Program-made: the position numbers and the translations under genes
The notes under the pieces: model-generated
The model's input: only the letters and a program-made list of their open reading frames with translations
What the model was told of the DNA's origin: nothing
The model's database searches: none
In this document: piece after piece, positions 32,206 to 40,312 of the stretch
How the letters are laid out: each line of letters opens with the position of its first letter
Position numbering within the stretch: position 1 is the first letter of the stretch
NCBI RefSeq assembly: GCF_003205235.1
Contig: NZ_QJSM01000025.1
Location: forward strand, 1-40,586
DNA from: Thermoplasma sp. Kam2015
Lineage (GTDB): Archaea; Thermoplasmatota; Thermoplasmata; Thermoplasmatales; Thermoplasmataceae
DNA: 40,586 nucleotides
Direction: 5' to 3'

Positions 32206-34256
32206 AGCTGCACCCCCTGAATCACGCCGTCTCTTGGCTCGTACACGTCGCCCTTCATCTTCATCTTGTCCACGGCATCCCTGATCTGGCCCTCCGTGAA
32301 GGACGGGATCAGCGTCTTCAGCTCCTCCATGCTCACCTTCCCCCTTGCCCGCAGTATGTCTGAGATCTCGTCGATCAGGCTCCTGATCTTCCTTGTGATT
32401 CCGGACAGCGTGTCCATGTCGTAGTTTATGCCGGAGAGATAGGCCTGGTATATCGACTGCATTACCTCGACGTCCGCATCCTCGACCTTGTCTGAGAGCC
32501 TGATCTTTGCGGAGGCCTCGCAGATCCTCTTCATAGCCTCCAGCGATCGGAAATTGACGGCTATCTCGGTGTTCGACGACCTTGTCTGGGCGTAGAAGTC
32601 AGCGATCTTCGCCGCGATCTCGTCGGTCAGAACAGGCCTGATCTTCTTGGCGTAGGCGATGTACTTCCTCAGAAAACCGTCGTCCTGCACGCCCGGCTTG
32701 GATATGACCCTGGCCGCCTTCTCGTATTCGACGTCCCTGGTCTTCTTCTGATCCACGAAGAAGAATATCAGATCGAACCGGTTCAGTATGGTGTCCTCAA
32801 GCCCGATCTGGTCCGCTATCGACCTCGAAGTGTCGAACCTGTGGTACTTCGGATTCGCAGCTGCGAGTATGGACGTATCGGCTTTGAAAGAACCGCGGAG
32901 GCCCGCCTTGCTCTTCTCGATCACGCCCTGCTCCATCGCCGTGTGCATCGCGTCGCGGTCCTCCTTCTTCATCTTGTCGAACTCGTCGATGCACGCGACC
33001 CCGCCGTTGGCAAGCACCAGGACGCCGGCCTGCATCACCTTCTTCCCGTCCACGTCTACAACGGCAGCTGTGAGGCCTGCTGCGGACGCCTCTGAGACGA
33101 AGAGGGATTTCGGGGCCAAGTGCCTGTTCGCCATGAGGAGCTGGGTCTTTCCAAGCCCCGGATCTCCTATCAGCAGAATGTGTATGTTGCCCCTGATCTT
33201 TGTCATCGATTCCCTGTGCTCTACGCCGCCGACGGCCTGCAGCACGATCGCCTTCTTCACCGTGTCCAGGCCGACGATCTCCGGGGCGTACATCTTTGCA
33301 AGTGCCTCCAGAGCGTCGCCCTTGGCGATCGCCTCTATGCGCTTTACGTCATCTTCCGTTATCGATATGTCCTCCACGTCCTCCTTCTCCCCGCTGATCG
33401 CCTCCAGGACCTGCGTCACGTAGACGCTCTTGTCCTTCCTCTCGACCTGCTTCTGCCTCAGTATGCCGATCACGATGACGCGGTCGCCGACGGCAAATTT
33501 GTTGAGCGTGGCGTTGCTGAAGATCACCCTCAGGGATATCGGCGTGGTGCCCACGTCCTCGTAGTTCTCCGTTATGATGGCCTCCTGGAACTTCTTCATC
33601 TCAGCCTTCCGCATCTCGACGAACGGCCCCTTTCTCTTGCACTCAGGGCACTGCCTCACAAACGAAGCGTCTATGACCGGGAGGTCGAAGGTGGCCTCGC
33701 AGGAGAGGCACTTGAAGACATGCGATGTGACCTCTTCCATGGGCGTATCCGATATGTAGCGTATCCACCCCCTGATCTGAACGAGCCTGTCCCTGTGCTT
33801 CTCGAGGGCCAGATCGCTTATGTGTATGAAGAAATCGTCCGCGTTCTTGATGATGAAGTGGGGCACCACGAAGTCAGGCCAGTCCTCGCCCTGGGCGTTC
33901 GCACTCCTGGAGTATACGGATTCGTAGAGGGCTGAATCCAGAAGCTCCAGCGTCTTCTCCGGGCTGGCGATCAGGGAGTCGTAGATCCTTCCTATCATGC
34001 GGCCGTAGGCCACCCTCTCGAATTCCTCTGCGTAATGATCGTATACCCTCTGGCGCTGTTCGTCGGTCATCCCGGCGGTGAGCTGCTCGACCTCATCGTT
34101 CGCCGGCGCCCTGTAGTTTACCGCGAACTCCTTCTCGCCTCTCATCCACTTCAGATCGAGGTGGTAGGCTTCATGCCAGTCGTGTTCCCTGCCGTCCGCA
34201 AGGAAGCGCATCATGAACTCCCTCGCGTAGTCCCATGAAATCGTAGGATCGTTCAT
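32202..34256 (-). CDS. mcm: MCM replicative helicase encoded by the element
   Basis: 684 residues. The N-terminal domain contains a zinc finger C-x-x-C...C-x-x-C (about 180-207, CLSC...CPEC) and an OB-fold region. The AAA+ core has Walker A GDPGLGKT (~363), Walker B VACIDEFDK (~424), sensor-type LAAANP and the arginine-finger box LNRFDLIFF (~491). A C-terminal winged helix follows. All ATPase residues are present, so it should be an active 3'-5' hexameric helicase. The DNA is more G/C-rich than the flanking chromosome. MCM genes occur on several archaeal plasmids and viruses, where they free replication from host timing. Confidence 0.95.
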   Translation of the reverse strand: MNDPTISWDYAREFMMRFLADGREHDWHEAYHLDLKWMRGEKEFAVNYRAPANDEVEQLTAGMTDEQRQRVYDHYAEEFERVAYGRMIGRIYDSLIASPEKTLELLDSALYESVYSRSANAQGEDWPDFVVPHFIIKNADDFFIHISDLALEKHRDRLVQIRGWIRYISDTPMEEVTSHVFKCLSCEATFDLPVIDASFVRQCPECKRKGPFVEMRKAEMKKFQEAIITENYEDVGTTPISLRVIFSNATLNKFAVGDRVIVIGILRQKQVERKDKSVYVTQVLEAISGEKEDVEDISITEDDVKRIEAIAKGDALEALAKMYAPEIVGLDTVKKAIVLQAVGGVEHRESMTKIRGNIHILLIGDPGLGKTQLLMANRHLAPKSLFVSEASAAGLTAAVVDVDGKKVMQAGVLVLANGGVACIDEFDKMKKEDRDAMHTAMEQGVIEKSKAGLRGSFKADTSILAAANPKYHRFDTSRSIADQIGLEDTILNRFDLIFFFVDQKKTRDVEYEKAARVISKPGVQDDGFLRKYIAYAKKIRPVLTDEIAAKIADFYAQTRSSNTEIAVNFRSLEAMKRICEASAKIRLSDKVEDADVEVMQSIYQAYLSGINYDMDTLSGITRKIRSLIDEISDILRARGKVSMEELKTLIPSFTEGQIRDAVDKMKMKGDVYEPRDGVIQGVQL

Positions 34257-34498
34257 CTCCTGCCCCTCCCGTAGAATGAACCGTAGATCTTCAGCGTCAA
34301 GGGGTTCCTCCCGACCTCGCAGACATCCGCCTCATGCCTCTCCATGAATGTGCGCAGCGCGTCCTCAGCTGCTGGAAGGTCGTAGCCTACAGATCCCATC
34401 ACTATCATGTCCGTGGCGCTTAGGAATATCGGGTGGTTCTCGAAGACGTAGGCGTCCAGGATGCTCTGGACCTCCATCTGATCCCAGGACAGCATCAT
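34253..34498 (-). CDS. Hypothetical 81-residue protein before MCM
   Basis: The stop overlaps the MCM ATG, and its own ATG overlaps the upstream RHH gene stop, so it is firmly embedded in the operon. Helical N-terminus (WDQMEVQSILDAYVFENHP), a FLSATDMIVMGSVGYDLPAA region, and a basic end (SFYGRGRR). The pattern could be a small winged-helix or replication accessory protein. No family recognised. Confidence 0.62.
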   Translation of the reverse strand: MMLSWDQMEVQSILDAYVFENHPIFLSATDMIVMGSVGYDLPAAEDALRTFMERHEADVCEVGRNPLTLKIYGSFYGRGRR

Positions 34499-34656
34499 TC
34501 CACCCCCTCAAGAAGCTTCCTGACCGCATCATCGAAGCTCACAGGACGACCGCGCTCCTCTTCGATCCTGCCTTTGATCCTGAGGAGACGCCTGTACGTG
34601 TCCCCCTTTACCCTTATCTGCATGATATCACCCTTTGTCGATTGCTTTGACATCAT
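34495..34656 (-). CDS. Ribbon-helix-helix protein, 53 residues (minus strand)
   Basis: ATG 34656 is preceded by GAGGAGGTGTTGTAG, a strong ribosome-binding site, and the stop (34495-34497) overlaps the next ATG. MQIRVKGDTYRRLLRIKGRI is the strand and first helix and SFDDAVRKLLEGVE the second, a CopG/VapB-type RHH. It heads the MCM operon and is divergent from a similar RHH gene at 34745, with only 88 bp between them. Likely autoregulator of the element's early genes. Confidence 0.7.
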   Translation of the reverse strand: MMSKQSTKGDIMQIRVKGDTYRRLLRIKGRIEEERGRPVSFDDAVRKLLEGVE

Positions 34657-34744
34657 CTACAACACCTCCTCGTATTTATTTTTGTCGATGAAGTAATTTA
34701 CATTGACATAATTGTTAAATCTGAACATGTCATCATTGTCATCG
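34657..34744. promoter_or_regulatory. Divergent promoter between two RHH genes
   Basis: The 88-bp gap holds A/T-rich TATA-like sequences for both directions: TTAAAT at about 34714-34719 lies 29 nt before ATG 34745 (leaderless), and on the minus strand AAAAATAAATAC (about 34671-34682) precedes the ribosome-binding site of the other gene. Repressor binding here could switch between the two directions. Confidence 0.5.
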
Positions 34745-34909
34745 ATGACAACACGATCAACATCACCGTTCCCGCAGATACGCGTTTCGAGGGAGACGTA
34801 CGATAAGCTCCGTGCGCTGAAGTTCAGGCTGGAAGGCGAGAGGCAGGAAGAGCTCTCCATGGATGACGTGATAAAGGCGCTTTTGGCTAAATACGGCGAT
34901 TCCAAGTAA
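34745..34909 (+). CDS. Ribbon-helix-helix protein, 54 residues (plus strand)
   Basis: PFPQIRVSRETYDKLRALKF then LSMDDVIKALLAKYGDSK is a complete RHH (strand, helix 1, helix 2). The frame opens earlier (TTG 34712, ATG 34727), but a TATA-like TTAAAT 29 nt before ATG 34745 favours that leaderless start. It is one of very few plus-strand genes of the element and similar in layout to its divergent neighbour; the two may compete for the shared promoter. A T-run follows its stop. Confidence 0.7.
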   Translation: MTTRSTSPFPQIRVSRETYDKLRALKFRLEGERQEELSMDDVIKALLAKYGDSK

Positions 34910-34978
34910 TTTTTGCAAAAACCGTCAACGGTGCAATCATGGAAGAGAAGACTCCTCCAAGCTTCGGCAAGGAATAGT

Positions 34979-35137
34979 TCACAGACCATAGAATAGATCC
35001 TCCATCTCGCCGGCATCGAATGGGGGCCTCACTTGAGTGCTATTCCATATTTCTATGATCGGTGAGGGATCCGGGTAGAGCCTTCGCAGCTCCTCCTCTA
35101 CCTCCTTTGGCACAAGACTCAGAACGAGAGACTCCAT
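34979..35137 (-). CDS. Small acidic protein, 52 residues, outermost gene of the element
   Basis: ATG 35137 follows GGAGGTGGCCAT, a near-perfect ribosome-binding site, and a TATA-like TTATAAATTT lies just upstream (about 35155-35165). The product begins MESLVLSLVPKEVEEELRRL and ends GEMEDLFYGL before TGA 34979-34981. It is acidic and helical, with no recognised family. It overlaps the in-frame extension of the recombinase remnant, so its promoter now lies inside that fused frame. Confidence 0.6.
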   Translation of the reverse strand: MESLVLSLVPKEVEEELRRLYPDPSPIIEIWNSTQVRPPFDAGEMEDLFYGL

Positions 35138-35379
35138 ATGGCCACCTCCGGATAAAATTTATAAGCAAATGCAGGGGGTTGCGTAAGGCTGAGCGACGCC
35201 CGTCCGGGGCGCTCATGATCCTTCGGGTTCGCAATCTTTTCGGTGGGTCCAAAGTCAAGGTCTATCCTGCGAACCGAAGAAATTGCGTCTTCCACAGATT
35301 CCTGAATGTACTCTTTGGTCGTCTCAAACTTCGCATGTCTCATCAGGATTCGTACCATCTTAAAATAATCGTGTTTCTG
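35119..35379 (-). pseudogene. C-terminal fragment of a tyrosine recombinase at the element boundary
   Basis: The frame begins after a stop at about 35380 and reads HDYFKMVRILMRHAKFETTK then EYIQESVEDAISSVRRIDL, matching the last catalytic box and Tyr nucleophile region of XerC/D-type recombinases (with RH where GH is usual). After IDLDFGPTEKIANPKD the frame simply runs through the promoter and start of the small gene at 35137, so the original C-terminus is lost. The switch, at roughly 35165-35250, should be the right junction of the inserted element. Confidence 0.65.
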
Positions 35380-35426
35380 CTATCCATATCAATCATCAGC
35401 ATTATGATCGCTTGTTCGAAAGAAAA

Positions 35427-36491
35427 TCATATCCTGTCGAGAAAGATCAAAGACAGATCCCCGAATTCATGATACGTATATCCCCATTCATTGGCCTTTT
35501 TTGAAATCAACCTTATAATTTCCTCATCCTGAAATGCTTCAAGCATCATTATGTGGGAACCTTCTTTTTCATGCATTCCCGTTATTAGTCCGTCCACCAT
35601 TCTAATCCTGTGGTTTTGGTCTATAAATGCATTGGTTGTTCCTGATATCATTCCTTCATCATTCTCATCCTGCATCAACATTTCGCTAAGCCTAAATTTG
35701 CCACTGGTCATTTCTATAGTTTCCAATGCCCTGACCACTGTTGTACCAACAGCTATGACCTTGTTGCCCCTTTTTCTGGCTTCGAACAGCGACCTGAAAG
35801 TTCTAATGGGAATAGAAAATCGCTCCTCCATAAGGCGACGTTCATTTAGAAATTCATAAGGTTCAAGCGATCCAAGGTTACAATGAAGCGTCAGTTCTTC
35901 TATATTTATTCCTTTATCTACAAGTTTCTTTATTATTTTTGAATCGAATGAATAGGAAGCGGATGGTAACTCTACACTCCCTGGTATCTTATAGAACGGA
36001 CCTTCATAATACATATCTGGAATGTCAAATGGTATATGCTCATACCTGATAAATCGACCATAATTACCAATAACATGGTCAATTGTATCATCGTTTCTAT
36101 TTAGCCTTGCCCACCAATATCTAGGGAACAGATGATGCCTCTTGAAAAGTATTATTGAATCTGAACTGTCTAACAGATCCAACCCATCGCCCTCGGTCAT
36201 ACGAAATCCTGTTCCCTTTGGCCTTATCTCCAGAAGAAATAAGTTAGAAAGTCTGTCCGTACCTATATTTACAGTCAGATATTCCTGAAGTTTAGGTGAA
36301 TATACTTGGAGGCTTGAGGGTATGATCTTACTGTTGTTGAAGATGAGCAAATCTCCTTCAGCCAGCATGTCTGGAAGATCGGGGAGAGTTGAATTCAATA
36401 TACTATTTTTGAACACTACCATCATCTTTGCGCCACTCCTGCTGTATCCATACATTTGCCTCGGCAAGTAGCCTGAAAAAAATTCATTCAT
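35427..36491 (-). CDS. QueA-like protein (tRNA ribosyltransferase-isomerase family)
   Basis: About 354 residues from ATG 36491 (the frame opens at TTG 36500). Family features: LLIFNNSKIIPSSLQVY near residue 50, LTLHCNLGSLEPYE (about 203-216; bacterial QueA has LHVGLGTFRPV), VIAVGTTVVRALET (QueA: GTTSVRTLES) and LITGMHEKEGSHIMMLEAF near the C-terminus. QueA transfers the ribosyl part of SAM to preQ1-tRNA to make epoxyqueuosine, but archaea usually make archaeosine instead, so the substrate here is uncertain. It overlaps the short-chain dehydrogenase gene by 8 nt and is co-transcribed with it. DNA composition matches the flanking chromosome. Confidence 0.8.
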   Translation of the reverse strand: MNEFFSGYLPRQMYGYSRSGAKMMVVFKNSILNSTLPDLPDMLAEGDLLIFNNSKIIPSSLQVYSPKLQEYLTVNIGTDRLSNLFLLEIRPKGTGFRMTEGDGLDLLDSSDSIILFKRHHLFPRYWWARLNRNDDTIDHVIGNYGRFIRYEHIPFDIPDMYYEGPFYKIPGSVELPSASYSFDSKIIKKLVDKGINIEELTLHCNLGSLEPYEFLNERRLMEERFSIPIRTFRSLFEARKRGNKVIAVGTTVVRALETIEMTSGKFRLSEMLMQDENDEGMISGTTNAFIDQNHRIRMVDGLITGMHEKEGSHIMMLEAFQDEEIIRLISKKANEWGYTYHEFGDLSLIFLDRI

Positions 36492-37152
36492 TTCTCTCAA
36501 GCCTCTCCATTACTTCATCCAAGAGTTTACCGGCGACATCTTTTGGATTTTTAAGTGGAGATCGGTCCTCAGGTAAGGCCATATGATGCATTTCTGTGTC
36601 CATATCGCCTGGATCATAGGAGAACGCCTGGATCTTTCTTTCCGTCAGTTCCACGTTGAGAATTCTTATGATTGCGTCGAAGGCCGCCTTTGATGATGAA
36701 TACGCACTCCAGCCAGCATAGGGTACAGTGGCAGCGTCAGAGGTGATATGAACAACAATGCCTCCATCTTTTAACAGAGGTATGGAATATTTCAGAAAAT
36801 TAAAATTACCGAAAAAGTTCGTTTCAAAGGTCATTCTTAGATCCTCTATTCGAAGTTCTTCTACCTTTGGCAGGGGAAGAGGGCCTATTGTTGCTGCATT
36901 AAGGATCAGAACATATATCCCGCCATATTCCATCTTGACTTTATTCAGAAATATAGATATGGAGGACTCTATCCTGATATCGCAAATCTCGGCAATGAGT
37001 TGACCGTTTCGTTTACTTCTTATCTTTTCTATTTCTGCTTTCCTTCTGCCACATATAGCCACATTCCATCCTGCATTCAAAAATGCATTCATAATTTCAT
37101 AGCCAAGACCAGAGGTTCCACCAGTTATTACTATACTTTTTTCAGCGCTCAT
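36484..37152 (-). CDS. Short-chain dehydrogenase/reductase
   Basis: 222 residues. The nucleotide-binding motif TGGTSGLG (10-17), the NAA motif (LILNAATIGP, ~86), the catalytic Ser in HITSDAAT and YSSSKAAF (Y-x-x-x-K, ~152-156), and DPGDMDTEM near the C-terminus are classical SDR features; Gly-Arg-Arg after the second strand (CGRR) favours NADP(H). Substrate unknown. It is first in a two-gene unit with the QueA-like gene. A TATA-like TTTATAAA (about 37189-37197 on the minus strand) lies about 40 nt upstream. Confidence 0.88.
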   Translation of the reverse strand: MSAEKSIVITGGTSGLGYEIMNAFLNAGWNVAICGRRKAEIEKIRSKRNGQLIAEICDIRIESSISIFLNKVKMEYGGIYVLILNAATIGPLPLPKVEELRIEDLRMTFETNFFGNFNFLKYSIPLLKDGGIVVHITSDAATVPYAGWSAYSSSKAAFDAIIRILNVELTERKIQAFSYDPGDMDTEMHHMALPEDRSPLKNPKDVAGKLLDEVMERLERNE

Positions 37153-37565
37153 AATCTATCAATTAATGAAAATTATTAAATAATAGCGTTTATAAAATTT
37201 ATAAATTAACGAATTATATACACATTCATTGCTTATCGCAAAAATTATGAGATGTTAATATAGATAATCAAAGAAGCAAATTGCTGATAACCATAGCACT
37301 CAGATTTCAGATTAATATGATGTTCCAATATATTCAATAATGGGAAGCGCCATTTATAGCGCTCATGTCTTCTAGTTGCGTATTTCAATTTTTGCACCGG
37401 ATACCATATATTCAAACGTAGCCCTCTTAAACAAATGCATGATGGCACATTGCTCTACTTGAATATCACGGTTTATGTTTAAAAGTCTAAAGCACCAACA
37501 TATTGCAAAGGAATCGATAATAGATCAGCTCTAAAAGTATATTATAAAAGTATAGATAAGCCCAT
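37153..37565. other. Divergent intergenic region
   Basis: This 413-bp A/T-rich gap holds the promoter of the dehydrogenase unit at its left end and the TATA box of the mevalonate-pathway gene at its right. The middle (37245-37500) shows no gene I would support and no recognisable RNA. Confidence 0.5.
37539..37550 (+). promoter_or_regulatory. TATA box of the mevalonate-pathway gene
   Basis: TATTATAAAAG lies about 22 nt before ATG 37566, and no ribosome-binding site is visible (AAGCCCATATG), so the mRNA is probably leaderless or nearly so. Confidence 0.55.
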
Positions 37566-38678
37566 ATGAACGTAAATAAGCTTCGAGAGGCAGGCGAAGA
37601 TATCAGAAGAATGCTCAATGATGCTGGTTATTACAAAGTACCTGTAGATTATAATCCGGAATTGGATGATGGTAGAATTACCTTCTCATATGCTTATCCC
37701 ATAAAGGCCTTTGAAAAATTCTTGGGATATTACGACAATGATAATAGGATAGCTTATAATCCGTCCATTTCGATGCAAACAAATTTTTCCTACTGTTTTA
37801 CTGCCTGCAGATACAGAAATAATGGATCAACAGATACAGTCCTCCTAGATGGAATTAGAGATAAAAAATATGATAATAAAGCTAGGTTCGCTCTGGATCA
37901 TTTCAAGAGGGAATATAATATCAAAGGGGCCTTCGATTTCTACATCAAGAGGTATAGGAAGTATACAAACGCAAAGGGCCTAAGCGAATCCTCCGCGGTG
38001 GCAGCGTCTGTGGCAAGAGCCTTAATATCCAATGCATTCGGAAACGAAGCGGCGGGCGATAATGTCTTTGTTTCGAGATATGCAAGGCTTGTATCCGGAT
38101 CTGGAACGAGAGCCGCACAGGATGGGATCTCGATCTGGCTCTCTTATCCTGGGATAGATGTGAGGGATTCCGCAGCATTCAAAGTCGGGGAAAATAGAAA
38201 GGATCTATATTATGGTATATTCCCAAAATCCAGCGATATTCCAACAGATAATGCCCACAAAATAGCCGTGAATTCCATATTCTATGAAAATTGGGTATCT
38301 GAAAAATTTAACAATATAAAGCGGCTGATTTCGAACAATTTTGAAATGAAAGATCTGCTGAGAATAGGCGAAAATGATATGCTTAGACTGAACTCTGTTC
38401 TGTTATCTGGTGGCCTTCTCATTCAAACTGCTGATAGTATAAGGCTCCTGCATCAAATACTGAAGTTCAAATCAAAGAACGATGGGTTTTATTATACCGC
38501 AGATACAGGCCCATCCATTGCTATCTTCTCATTTGATAGATCTTTGATAGACGAATTCAGGGAGAATGTTGAAGATGAATATCTGGAAGGATCATATGAA
38601 TTTAATGAACACAAGCGGGATATGAAAGCCTTTGAAAAGGAGGCTAAGGATTATTTTTTCAATCTAAAAATAACATAG
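37566..38678 (+). CDS. Diphosphomevalonate decarboxylase-family enzyme, probably mevalonate 3,5-bisphosphate decarboxylase
   Basis: 370 residues of the GHMP superfamily. The ATP loop NAKGLSESSAVAASVARA (about 135-152) and SGSGTRAAQDGISIW (about 177-191) match the decarboxylase pattern GSGSA-R-S...GG...W. YYTADTGPSIAIF near the C-terminus keeps the Asp that in classical enzymes deprotonates the 3-hydroxyl (FDAGP). Thermoplasma uses a route via mevalonate 3-phosphate and 3,5-bisphosphate to isopentenyl phosphate; this protein fits the decarboxylase of that route by length and retained Asp, whereas the related 3-kinase is shorter. The exact substrate cannot be read from sequence. Confidence 0.7.
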   Translation: MNVNKLREAGEDIRRMLNDAGYYKVPVDYNPELDDGRITFSYAYPIKAFEKFLGYYDNDNRIAYNPSISMQTNFSYCFTACRYRNNGSTDTVLLDGIRDKKYDNKARFALDHFKREYNIKGAFDFYIKRYRKYTNAKGLSESSAVAASVARALISNAFGNEAAGDNVFVSRYARLVSGSGTRAAQDGISIWLSYPGIDVRDSAAFKVGENRKDLYYGIFPKSSDIPTDNAHKIAVNSIFYENWVSEKFNNIKRLISNNFEMKDLLRIGENDMLRLNSVLLSGGLLIQTADSIRLLHQILKFKSKNDGFYYTADTGPSIAIFSFDRSLIDEFRENVEDEYLEGSYEFNEHKRDMKAFEKEAKDYFFNLKIT

Positions 38679-38830
38679 CCCTATTGGGCTATAATATAAA
38701 ATCTGAACTTAAAATCCAAAAATATGCTATAAGATATTTTAAATATTATCAAAATCAGATTCTTACAGAACGGAAATATTGAAAAATAAAAGAACCAGAA
38801 ATTGGTATAAGTAGTTTGAAATTATTTGGA

Positions 38831-40312
38831 TCAGTCGAAATCGGCATAATCACCTGGCTGAAGCTTTGTGGTGCTTCTGTAATTTAGGGAAGCCACTATG
38901 GCCCTGGCAACCAGAAGGACTGCAAGGTTGACTGCCAAACCTATTATTCCAACGTACATGTATCCAAATGTCGGTAGAAGAGAAGAAGAGAAATGCACAT
39001 CAAAGAGACCCCAGGTAACAACGGCAAAGCCTGCAGCCCAGCCCAGTCCGGTACTGTACTTATCAAGATTCTTCCAGTACATCGATATTATTATCGCGGG
39101 AAGCGTCTGCAATAGCCATGCATATGACATCGTCAGAAGGTAGAATATGAGTCCAGATGCTGCAGGAACTATGGCAAAGAGAAGCGAAGCAAATATCATG
39201 ACGACGACAAATATCCTGCCTATGAGTACCTGCCTAGATTCCGGCGCATTCTTATTGAAGAATTCAAGGTATATATTTCTAGTGATAAGATTCGCTGAGG
39301 CCAACGCCTGCAATGATGCTGGCACCATGCTCCCTATGATTATTCCGGAAAAAGCTATTACGACGAATGTTGATGGAAAATACGTAGCCAGGACTGAAGG
39401 AAACGCAAGGCTGGATACGCCGCTTGGCACAAGGTTCTCTGCAAGGGCGACTAGACCGAATATCGCAAGAAACATCAGCCAGATCTGATAGACCGGTAGC
39501 AAGATTGAATTTTTCTTTATTATCCTCGCACTTTTAGATCCGAATATGCCTGTGAGCAGATTTGGGAAAAGAAGCCAAGCCACACCGTTACCAAATGCAA
39601 GCGTTATGAAACCAAGCATCAGCTTATCCGGTATAAGCACGTTCTTTCCACTAGTTTCCAGCGTAGAAAAGACGGGCCCGAAGCCTGAGAACTTCATCCA
39701 GAGGACTACTAGAACTGTCAGTATGATTCCCCACAGAACGACATCCTTGATCACAGATCCAAGGGCAGGCCCTCTGAGACCCGCCACTATCGTGAAAGCC
39801 GCTACGATCAGGAAAGCTATTATGAAGCTTGTAAGTACAGGGAATTTCATGGCCTCAAGCACGTACTTTATTCCGACTATCTGTAAGGCTATATACGGTA
39901 ACATAGCCAGCAAGCCTGTCAGAGCCACAAGAAGGCTCAGAATACGACTATCGAATCTCGCGTTGACGTAATCTGCACCTGTTATGAAATTGTGCTTCTT
40001 TGCTATGAGATAGAGCCTCGGAGCGACGAAATAAAGAAATGGATAGGAGATGGCGCCATACACGGTTGCATAAAGTATCAGACCGCCTGCACTGAATGCT
40101 CCGCCGGGAATTGATATGAGCGAATATGCTGTGTATATATCTCCACCCATGAGGAACCAAACGATAACCGAACCAAAGCGCCTTCCACCTATGCTCCATT
40201 CGCTTATCTTGCTCAGATCCGCCTTTCTCCATCTTGCTCCAAGGAAGGAAACCACTATCACGGCAAGAACGATTAGAAAGAAGACGGTATAATCGAGCAC
40301 AGTAAAGTTCAT
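38831..40312 (-). CDS. Solute:sodium symporter family permease
   Basis: About 493 residues with some 13 membrane helices. Family signs: SEWSIGGRRFGSVIVWFLM after helix 1, TAYSLISIPGGAF in helix 2, FITGADYVNARF between helices 3 and 4, and NLITRNIYLEFF in the later loop, as in the SSS family of pantothenate/monocarboxylate transporters. The substrate is unknown; at very low external pH coupling to protons is conceivable. ATG 40312 is preferred over GTG 40318 because GGAGGCGTGGCT stands at the right distance, and it overlaps the DUF3311 stop (ATGA). Confidence 0.88.
   Translation of the reverse strand: MNFTVLDYTVFFLIVLAVIVVSFLGARWRKADLSKISEWSIGGRRFGSVIVWFLMGGDIYTAYSLISIPGGAFSAGGLILYATVYGAISYPFLYFVAPRLYLIAKKHNFITGADYVNARFDSRILSLLVALTGLLAMLPYIALQIVGIKYVLEAMKFPVLTSFIIAFLIVAAFTIVAGLRGPALGSVIKDVVLWGIILTVLVVLWMKFSGFGPVFSTLETSGKNVLIPDKLMLGFITLAFGNGVAWLLFPNLLTGIFGSKSARIIKKNSILLPVYQIWLMFLAIFGLVALAENLVPSGVSSLAFPSVLATYFPSTFVVIAFSGIIIGSMVPASLQALASANLITRNIYLEFFNKNAPESRQVLIGRIFVVVMIFASLLFAIVPAASGLIFYLLTMSYAWLLQTLPAIIISMYWKNLDKYSTGLGWAAGFAVVTWGLFDVHFSSSLLPTFGYMYVGIIGLAVNLAVLLVARAIVASLNYRSTTKLQPGDYADFD

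Noticed and set aside
34657-35016. Minus-strand frame of 119 codons
   Set aside because: Antisense to the plus-strand RHH gene, whose sequence matches a known fold; this frame also runs through the divergent promoter.
35180-35260. tRNA-like GGGTTCGCAATC near the element boundary, as an integration target
   Set aside because: No matching acceptor or anticodon stems could be drawn on either strand; the stretch is explained as recombinase-coding sequence.
1419-35379. The two recombinase remnants as the split halves of one SSV-type integrase
   Set aside because: Both contain the C-terminal Tyr region, so they are not complementary N- and C-terminal parts; they must come from two genes.
37245-37448. 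67-codon frame in the divergent gap
   Set aside because: No promoter, ribosome-binding site or recognisable product; A/T-rich intergenic DNA.
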